The position numbers and the translations under genes are program-made. Below are positions 6,057 through 11,057 of a stretch of DNA of 11,057 bases, one piece after another. The DNA is from Candidatus Omnitrophota bacterium (GTDB taxonomy: Bacteria; Omnitrophota; 4484-213). The stretch lies in NCBI GenBank assembly GCA_030640885.1, contig DAOWIN010000093.1, forward strand, positions 1 through 11,057, in the 5' to 3' direction. Position 1 is the stretch's first letter, and every line of letters starts with the position of its first letter. The notes beneath the pieces were generated by a model. The model did not search any database. It saw only the letters and a program-made list of their open reading frames with translations, and was not told the DNA's origin.

Positions 6057-6071
6057 TTGTCTAAAATGTGG
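6026..6071 (+). other. Potential hairpin upstream of argB
   Basis: CCACATTT (6026-6033) and AAATGTGG (6064-6071) are perfectly complementary over 8 bp, with a 30-base loop containing a G-rich run (GGGGCGGG). TTTT follows directly, and the argB ATG is nine bases downstream. It could influence argB translation or act as a weak terminator. The loop is long for a classic terminator, so the role is uncertain. Confidence 0.35.
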
Positions 6072-6080
6072 TTTTACTAA

Positions 6081-6920
6081 ATGAAAAAAATAATTGAAAA
6101 AGCTGATGTTTTGATTGAAGCCCTGCCTTATATCAAAAATTTTCGCAACAAAATTTTTGTGCTAAAATATGGCGGCAGCGCGATGATGGATAGGGAAAGA
6201 GGAAAAACCATTCTTCAGGATATTGTGTTTATGAACTATGTAGGCATAAAGGTAATAGTAGTTCATGGCGGCGGATATTTTATCAATCAAAGCCTAAAAA
6301 AACAGGGAAAGCAACCTAAATTTGTTAATGGATTGAGAGTGACAGATAAAAATGCCATAGAAACAGTAATTTCTACCTTAAAAGTATTAAATAAGCAAAT
6401 TGTAGAAGAGATTGGACAATTTGGGGGAGAATCTGTGGGTGTAAATGGGGAAGAAGTTTTTAGAGTAAATCCCCATACTGCAGGAATCGGATATGTGGGA
6501 GAGGTGGAATCGGTGGATACGCAAAGAATCAATCAGTTTTTAGAAGAAAGGAAAATTCCCGTAATTTCTCCTTTGGGGAAAAACGGACAAAAGATATATA
6601 ATGTTAACGCCGACCAAACCGCCGCAGAGATTAGCTTAGAAATAAAAGCGGAAAAATTAGTTTTACTTACTGATGTAATTGGGATTTTGGCCGATAAGGA
6701 AAAAGATGATTCTCTGGTTTCTACGCTTAATATTAAAGAAGTGGGCAACTTAATTGATAGAGAGATTATTGCGGGGGGAATGGTTCCCAAGGTGAACGCT
6801 GCTGTTAAAGCCTTGCGTCAGGGAGTAAATAAGGTGCATATTATTGATGGCAGGATAAAACACTCCCTGCTTTTAGAAATATTTACAAATCAAGGGATTG
6901 GAACGGAGATAGTGAAATAG
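6081..6920 (+). CDS. argB: Acetylglutamate kinase
   Basis: ArgB phosphorylates N-acetylglutamate with ATP, step 2 of arginine synthesis in the cytoplasm. Its 279 residues show the amino-acid-kinase fold signatures: K29 in LKYGGSAM, VHGGG (61-65) for substrate binding, NGLRVTD (83-89), NVNADQTAAE (174-183), LLTDVIGIL (195-203) and GGMVPKV (232-238) with K237. The N-terminal extension (about residues 1-21, ending EALPYIKNF) forms the mobile helix found in hexameric, arginine-inhibited kinases, and the end HSLLLEIF...GIGTEI fits the arginine site, so feedback inhibition is likely. There is no clear Shine-Dalgarno. The 91-bp gap from argJ holds the possible small ORF and hairpin described separately. 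Confidence 0.95.
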   Translation: MKKIIEKADVLIEALPYIKNFRNKIFVLKYGGSAMMDRERGKTILQDIVFMNYVGIKVIVVHGGGYFINQSLKKQGKQPKFVNGLRVTDKNAIETVISTLKVLNKQIVEEIGQFGGESVGVNGEEVFRVNPHTAGIGYVGEVESVDTQRINQFLEERKIPVISPLGKNGQKIYNVNADQTAAEISLEIKAEKLVLLTDVIGILADKEKDDSLVSTLNIKEVGNLIDREIIAGGMVPKVNAAVKALRQGVNKVHIIDGRIKHSLLLEIFTNQGIGTEIVK

Positions 6921-6921
6921 G

Positions 6922-7023
6922 CTTCAAGTCGCAAGCTACAAGCTGCAGGTAGGAAAAAGAAAAGAAATCTTATAGTTTAGGTTTCTTGCTTGTAACTTGA
7001 GACCTGCAACTTGTAGCCTGATG
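6922..7023. repeat. Inverted heptad-repeat element 2 (about 102 bp)
   Basis: This fills the argB-argD gap. The left arm has CTTCAAG (6922), TCGCAAG (6929), CTACAAG (6936) and CTGCAGG (6943), then a purine-rich tract from TAGG to about 6967. After a short AT-rich centre, the right arm (6985-7023) has CTTG, then CTTGTAA (6989), CTTGAGA (6996), CCTGCAA (7003), CTTGTAG (7010) and CCTGATG (7017), all in 7-bp phase. The left arm resembles the reverse complement of the right arm heptad for heptad, so a long imperfect hairpin is possible. The element ends three bases before the argD ATG. Same plan and size as element 1. Confidence 0.82.
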
Positions 7024-7025
7024 TT

Positions 7026-8225
7026 ATGACCACCAACGAAATTGCTAAGTTATATGAAAGATATGTAATTCCGACCTATAGCCATTTGCCATTGGCTTTG
7101 GTAAAGGGAAAAGGTATTAAGGTTTGGGATGTGCATCAAAAAGAATATCTTGATTTTTTTTCCGGCTGGGGAGTGAGCAATTTAGGACATTGCCATCCGG
7201 CAGTAATGAATGCCGTAAGAAATCAAGTTGGAAAGCTTTTGCACATTCCTAATAATTACTATGGATTGCTGCAGGCGAAATTAGCCCGCGAGATTTCCAA
7301 GAGTTCTTTTAACGGTAAGGTGTTTTTCTGCAACAGTGGCGCTGAGGCGAACGAGGCGGCGATTAAATTTGCCCGCAAATACGGAAAAGGAAAAAGATAC
7401 GAGATTATTTCGATGCATAAATCTTTTCACGGGAGAACATTGGCAAGTTTGGCTTTGACCGGTCAAGAAAAATATCACGCAGATTACCAACCTTTGCCCA
7501 GTGGGTTTAAGTATGTTCCGTTCAATGATATTAGGGCAATTAAAGAAGCAGTAAATGAAAAAACAATTGCTATAGTCTTGGAGCTTATTCAGGGCGAGGG
7601 CGGAGTGAACATTGCTGATGAAAATTATATAAAGGAACTGCGTCAAATTTGCGATAAAAAGGATATCTTGTTGATTTTTGACGAGGTGCAGACGGGTATA
7701 GGAAGAACAGGCAAATTATTTTGTTATCAACATTATGAAATAGAACCCGATGTTATGCTTTTGGCAAAGGGTTTAGGCGGCGGTGTTCCCATTGGGGCGC
7801 TCGTAGTAAAAAAAGAGCTTGCCGATATTTTTTCTCCACATTCGCACGCTTCTACTTTTGGCGGCAATCCATTGGTTTGTAAAGCCGGGTTAGCCGTGTT
7901 TAAGGCAATCAAAAAGGAAAAATTATTGAAGAAGGCTAATGAAATGGGAAGGTATTTAAACGAGAAATTGCGAGAGTTGAAAGAAAAATATCCCTTTATC
8001 AAAGAGGTTAGAGGAAAGGGGTTGATGTGGGGTATAGAATTGAGCATTGAAGGGACAGAAATTGTCCAAAAGTGTTTAGACAAAGGGTTACTTATTAATT
8101 GTACCCAAGAGAAGATTTTGAGAATTATGCCCTCCTTAATTATAAAGAAAAAAGAGATTGATAAAGGAATAGGAATTTTGGCTGAAGTGCTACAAGCTAC
8201 AAGCCAGAGGTTAAAAAAGAGATGA
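7026..8225 (+). CDS. argD: Acetylornithine aminotransferase
   Basis: ArgD is a class III PLP-dependent aminotransferase that converts N-acetylglutamate semialdehyde and glutamate to N-acetylornithine (step 4). Its 399 residues show GWGVSNLGHCHP (47-58), SGAEANE (104-110), SFHGRT (133-138), ELIQGEGG (186-193), FDEVQTGIGRTG (218-229, D219 contacting the PLP pyridine), LLAKGLGGG (245-253) with K248 as the Schiff-base lysine, and THE-like HASTFGGNPL further on. The ATG at 7021 is closed by a stop after two codons, so 7026 is the start. No Shine-Dalgarno is present because repeat element 2 lies immediately upstream. The last 12 or so residues, beginning at L-Q-A-T-S, are encoded by a heptad repeat and extend beyond the usual end. 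The stop overlaps argF as ATGA. Confidence 0.94.
   Translation: MTTNEIAKLYERYVIPTYSHLPLALVKGKGIKVWDVHQKEYLDFFSGWGVSNLGHCHPAVMNAVRNQVGKLLHIPNNYYGLLQAKLAREISKSSFNGKVFFCNSGAEANEAAIKFARKYGKGKRYEIISMHKSFHGRTLASLALTGQEKYHADYQPLPSGFKYVPFNDIRAIKEAVNEKTIAIVLELIQGEGGVNIADENYIKELRQICDKKDILLIFDEVQTGIGRTGKLFCYQHYEIEPDVMLLAKGLGGGVPIGALVVKKELADIFSPHSHASTFGGNPLVCKAGLAVFKAIKKEKLLKKANEMGRYLNEKLRELKEKYPFIKEVRGKGLMWGIELSIEGTEIVQKCLDKGLLINCTQEKILRIMPSLIIKKKEIDKGIGILAEVLQATSQRLKKR
8190..8213 (+). repeat. Intragenic heptad repeat at the 3' end of argD
   Basis: CTACAAG (8190), CTACAAG (8197) and CCAGAGG (8204), then TTA and a purine run, form the last codons of argD up to the argF start. The same sequence, apart from two or three bases in the last heptad, is found in argJ at 5490-5513. 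It also supplies the only Shine-Dalgarno-like AGAGG upstream of argF, 11 bases before the ATG. Confidence 0.8.
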
Positions 8226-9112
8226 AAAACCTAATTTCCATAAAAGATTTAGGCATTGAAGAGATAGAAAAGATTTTTTCTTTGGCTAAACAGATAAAGA
8301 AAAATCCGCAAAAGTTCAGTCGTTCTTTACAAAGAAAATCGTTTGCTCTTATTTTTCATAAACCTTCTTTAAGAACGCGTGTATCTTTTGAGGTGGGGGT
8401 TTTTCAAATGGGAGGAAAGACGATTTACTTAGAACAGGAAATCGGTTTTTCCCAAAGAGAATCAATAAAGGATAGCGCTATGACTCTGTCAAGATATGTG
8501 GACGGAGTTATCATTCGCACCTTTTCACATCAACTTCTTCTTGATTTTGTCCAGCGTAGTTCCATTGCGGTAATAAATGCCTTAACCGATTTACTTCATC
8601 CTTGTCAGGCGCTTAGCGACCTTTGGACTATCAAAGAAAAAAAAGGAGATTTAAAAGAGGTAAAGATTGCCTATATTGGCGATGGAAATAATGTTTGCAA
8701 TTCTTTAATCTATGGTTGCGCCAAAACAGAAACGAGATTAAATGTCGCTACTCCTGTTGGCTATAAACCAAAGTCACAAGTCACAAGTCACAAGTCACAA
8801 GTTAGAATTATGAATGATCCCAAAGAAGCCGTGAAAGATGCCGATGTTATTTACACCGATGTCTGGGCAAGTATGGGCAAAGAAAAGGAAAAAGAGATTC
8901 GTAAAAAGGATTTCCAAGGTTTTCAGATAAATAAAGAATTAGTTAATTATGCGAAACCTGACTGTTTGATTATGCATTGTTTGCCTGCTCACCGTGGAGA
9001 AGAGATTAGCGATGAAGTAATTGATGGCAAAAATTCCATTGTTTTTGAACAGGCGGAGAATCGGCTGTATGTGCAAAAGGCAATATTGCTGTGGTTAATG
9101 GAGAAAAAATGA
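8222..9112 (+). CDS. argF: Ornithine carbamoyltransferase
   Basis: ArgF makes citrulline from ornithine and carbamoyl phosphate (step 6). The 296 residues show the carbamoyl-phosphate site FHKPSLRTRVSFEVG (45-59), the QRESIKDSAMTLSRYVD block (78-94), HPCQALSDL (126-134), and the ornithine-specific DVWASMG (213-219) and HCLPAHRGEEI (252-262) with C253, which separate it from aspartate carbamoyltransferase. Residues about 184-195 (KSQVTSHKSQV, between GYKP and NDPKEAV) are encoded by four 7-bp repeats. They stand where most family members have a helix of roughly 20 residues, so this segment is replaced and somewhat shortened. Both junctions use ATGA, with argD upstream and argG downstream. Confidence 0.95.
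   Translation: MKNLISIKDLGIEEIEKIFSLAKQIKKNPQKFSRSLQRKSFALIFHKPSLRTRVSFEVGVFQMGGKTIYLEQEIGFSQRESIKDSAMTLSRYVDGVIIRTFSHQLLLDFVQRSSIAVINALTDLLHPCQALSDLWTIKEKKGDLKEVKIAYIGDGNNVCNSLIYGCAKTETRLNVATPVGYKPKSQVTSHKSQVRIMNDPKEAVKDADVIYTDVWASMGKEKEKEIRKKDFQGFQINKELVNYAKPDCLIMHCLPAHRGEEISDEVIDGKNSIVFEQAENRLYVQKAILLWLMEKK
8774..8801 (+). repeat. Intragenic heptad repeat in argF
   Basis: Four identical TCACAAG units (8774, 8781, 8788, 8795), preceded by AAG and followed by TTAGAATTA, make the most perfect array in the window. Being 28 bp it is not a multiple of three, yet the argF frame is intact, so the flanks must have been adjusted or the array replaced other sequence. It encodes the cycle S-Q-V-T-S-H-K. 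Confidence 0.92.
9100..9103 (+). promoter_or_regulatory. Shine-Dalgarno deciding the argG start
   Basis: GGAG lies five bases before the ATG at 9109, inside the last codons of argF. It favours 9109 over the in-frame ATG at 9091. The product from 9109 starts MKKIILAYSGGLD, as expected for the family. Confidence 0.75.
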
Positions 9113-10260
9113 AAAAAATAATTTTAGCCTATTCAGGCGGTTTAGATACCTCTGTTTGTGTGAAATGGCTTAACGATAAAGGATATTATGTAATTGCCGC
9201 AATTGCTGATTTAGGTCAAAAAGCTAATTTCAAAGCCCTTGAGAAAAAGGCAATTTCTGCCGGAGCAAAGAAGGTTTATATCTCTGACCTAAAGAAAGAA
9301 TTTGTGCAGGATTTTATCTTGCCTGCTTTGAAGGCGGAAGGGGTCTATGAAGACTATTATTTGGCTACTGCTTTAGGCAGGCCCTTGATTGCTGAGGAAA
9401 TCGTTAAAATTGCGCATCGCGAAAAGGCGGACTATGTTGCTCACGGTTGCACGGGTAAGGGCAATGACCAAGTGCGATTTGAACTTTCTTGGAAAATATT
9501 AGACTCATCTTTACAGGTTATTGCTCCTTTGCGTGAATGGGAGTTTAAGACAAGAGAGGAAGAAATTGAATATGCCAAAAAGAATAATATTGTTTTAGAC
9601 CTTAAAAAAAGTGTCTACAGCATTGATGAAAATTTATGGGGAGTGAGCATTGAATGCGGAGAATTAGAGGAGCCTTGGAACGAGCCTCCTACTGACGCTT
9701 GGCAAACTACCGCTTCAAAAATTGTTTCCAGTCCTATTTATTTAGAAATTTATTTTGAAAAAGGGATGCCGGTTAAATTGAATAATAAAGAAATAAGCTT
9801 TGAGGATTTGATTACCGAGTTAAATAAGCTTGGCGGGAAATTTGGCATTGGAAGAAGGGATTTGGTTGAAGACAGAATCGTAGGGATTAAATCCCGCGAA
9901 CTGTACGAGGCGCCGGCGGCAGAAATTCTTTACAAAGCCCATCACGATTTAGAAAGATTGGTTTTGGATAAACAAACTTTGGATTTCAAACAGCTAATTT
10001 CCCTAAAATATGGGGAGATTATTTATCAGGGGCTGTGGTTTTGTGGATTAAAATCTGCCTTGGATGGATTTATTGATTTCACGCAGAAAAGGGTATGTGG
10101 GACTGTGAAGCTAAAACTTTGCCACGGTAGATGTGAAATAGTAGGCAGAAGATCAGAGCATTCTTTATACAAAAAGAAATTAGCCACTTATGGCAAAGAT
10201 AGTGAATTTGACCAGAAAGCCGCAGAGGGATTTATAAAGATTTTGGGAATGGGATATTAA
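9109..10260 (+). CDS. argG: Argininosuccinate synthase
   Basis: ArgG is an ATP-pyrophosphatase-type ligase that joins citrulline and aspartate, with AMP and pyrophosphate as by-products (step 7). The protein of 383 residues, slightly below the usual 400, begins with the nucleotide-binding AYSGGLDTS loop (7-15). Further signatures are YYLATALGRPLIAE (83-96), HGCTGKGNDQVRFE (112-125), IAPLREW and SIDENLWGVSIECGELEEP in the middle, and GKFGIGRRDLVEDRIVGIKSRELYEAPAA in the C-terminal half, followed by the L-K-L-C-H-G-R region. The ATG at 9109 overlaps the argF stop as ATGA. argH follows after 15 nt. Confidence 0.97.
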   Translation: MKKIILAYSGGLDTSVCVKWLNDKGYYVIAAIADLGQKANFKALEKKAISAGAKKVYISDLKKEFVQDFILPALKAEGVYEDYYLATALGRPLIAEEIVKIAHREKADYVAHGCTGKGNDQVRFELSWKILDSSLQVIAPLREWEFKTREEEIEYAKKNNIVLDLKKSVYSIDENLWGVSIECGELEEPWNEPPTDAWQTTASKIVSSPIYLEIYFEKGMPVKLNNKEISFEDLITELNKLGGKFGIGRRDLVEDRIVGIKSRELYEAPAAEILYKAHHDLERLVLDKQTLDFKQLISLKYGEIIYQGLWFCGLKSALDGFIDFTQKRVCGTVKLKLCHGRCEIVGRRSEHSLYKKKLATYGKDSEFDQKAAEGFIKILGMGY

Positions 10261-10263
10261 AGC

Positions 10264-10270
10264 AGAGGTG
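10264..10270 (+). promoter_or_regulatory. Shine-Dalgarno for argH
   Basis: AGAGGTG lies five bases before the argH ATG at 10276, in the 15-nt gap after argG. This is the strongest ribosome binding site in the window. Confidence 0.75.
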
Positions 10271-10275
10271 CAACA

Positions 10276-11057
10276 ATGGCAACAAAAAAGATGTGGGGAG
10301 GGAGGTTTGAAAAAAAGACCGACCCCGATGTAGAAAAATTTACTAAATCTATTGACTGCGATTATAAATTAGCAGAATATGATATTTTTGGTTCTTTAAT
10401 ACATATTGATGTATTAAAGAAAAGTGGATTTTTAGCAGATAACGAATTTGAAACTTTAAAGAAAGCTCTCAATGAAATAGAATCTGATATTAAAGCAAAT
10501 AAGTTTAAGTATAGCGAAGAAAGCGAGGATATTCATACTGATATTCAGAATAAATTAGAGGAAAAGGTTGGTGATTTGGCGCTAAAATTGCATACGGCGA
10601 GGTCAAGAAACGACCAAGTGCTTTTTGATTTAAAACTTTTTTGCAGATACGAGCTAAACCTTACCGCGATTTTGTGTCATTGTCTAATAAATTCTATATT
10701 AGAGGTTTGTAAAAGAAATGAAAAAATAATTATGCCGGGGTATACGCATCTGCAACATGCCCAGCTTGTCTATTTGAAGGATTATTTGGGAAGTTACGCC
10801 GAGATGTTCGAGAGGGATTGCAATAGATTGGACAACACTCGAGAGAGAATAAAACTGACTTTGGGCTCGGGCGCTCTTGCTGGCACACCCATTAAGCCAA
10901 ATTTATATAACGAAGCAATAGAGAAATTTTTTAACGAGCATAAGAATCTCAAAAAAGCATTTAATATAGAACATATTACTCAGGTTTCAAATTCGTTAGA
11001 TACAGTCAGCGACAGGGATTTTGTTATTGAGACTTTATCAGCATTATCAATAATAGG
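10276..11057 (+). CDS. argH: Argininosuccinate lyase (5' part, cut by window edge)
   Basis: ArgH splits argininosuccinate into arginine and fumarate, the last step of the pathway. My translation from the ATG at 10276 gives 260 complete codons. It begins MATKKMWGGRFEKKTDP, typical of the family, and continues with SIDCDYKLAEYDI (25-37), EDIHTDIQNKLEEKVGD (84-100), LHTARSRNDQV (105-115) and MPGYTHLQHAQ (153-163) with catalytic H158, then GSGALAGTP (197-205) and NSLDTVSDRDF (239-249). The stretch between GALAGTP and NSLD is about 10-15 residues longer than I expect. The catalytic serine loop (GSSxMPQKKNP) and the C-terminal domain lie beyond the window. The fumarate released is a substrate of the fumarase at the start of the window. 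Confidence 0.96.
   Translation, partial: MATKKMWGGRFEKKTDPDVEKFTKSIDCDYKLAEYDIFGSLIHIDVLKKSGFLADNEFETLKKALNEIESDIKANKFKYSEESEDIHTDIQNKLEEKVGDLALKLHTARSRNDQVLFDLKLFCRYELNLTAILCHCLINSILEVCKRNEKIIMPGYTHLQHAQLVYLKDYLGSYAEMFERDCNRLDNTRERIKLTLGSGALAGTPIKPNLYNEAIEKFFNEHKNLKKAFNIEHITQVSNSLDTVSDRDFVIETLSALSII

Noticed and set aside
9091..9108. Longer argG start at 9091
   Set aside because: The six extra residues are not in the family, and the ATG at 9109 has GGAG five bases upstream and an ATGA overlap with argF.

Overview
The window looks like a piece of an AT-rich genome from an uncultured bacterium, with bacterial gene families, ATGA start/stop overlaps and CCA-encoding tRNAs. Nothing in it fixes the phylum. 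The gene mix (two-subunit class I fumarase, Rnf subunits, complete-looking arg genes) fits an anaerobe or microaerobe; a candidate-phylum lineage such as Omnitrophota is only a guess. Every gene is on the + strand, gaps are short, and no stretch over 300 bases lacks a gene. There is no phage, transposase, CRISPR or plasmid signal.

Layout: 1-389 is the 3' part of a class I fumarate hydratase alpha subunit. A repeat element (390-489) and tRNA-Thr(CGU) (510-586) follow, then the beta subunit (622-1170), RNase PH (rph, 1145-1858) and the XTP/dITP pyrophosphatase (rdgB, 1855-2451). The rdgB stop codon lies inside tRNA-Pro(UGG) (2442-2519). Next are three membrane subunits of an Rnf-type redox pump, rnfD (2572-3516), rnfG (3659-4171) and rnfE (4161-4763). 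Eight bases later an arginine-biosynthesis run begins: argJ, argB, argD, argF, argG and the 5' part of argH, which runs off the window.

The arg genes cover the acetyl-cycle route from glutamate to arginine except step 3 (argC), which is not here. ArgJ recycles the acetyl group, ArgB and ArgD make N-acetylornithine, and ArgF, ArgG and ArgH finish arginine. ArgB has the N-terminal helix typical of arginine-inhibited enzymes. The Rnf set is also incomplete: rnfA, rnfB and rnfC are absent.

The most unusual feature is a family of degenerate 7-bp tandem repeats, top-strand consensus about YTRCARG (for example CTACAAG, TTGCAAG, TCACAAG). It occurs at six places within 8.5 kb. Two intergenic copies (about 100 bp each) are inverted arrangements: CAAG-type heptads, an AT-rich centre, then CTTG-type heptads, so the RNA could fold into a long hairpin. 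One intergenic copy has only CTTG-type heptads. Three copies lie inside genes, where they encode part of ArgJ, the ArgD C-terminus and an internal segment of ArgF. All three intragenic copies are in the CAAG orientation, which has no stop codon in any frame; the opposite orientation usually does. Because 7 is 1 modulo 3, a perfect array gives the same seven-residue peptide cycle in every frame (for example S-Q-V-T-S-H-K). I do not recognise this as a named repeat family.
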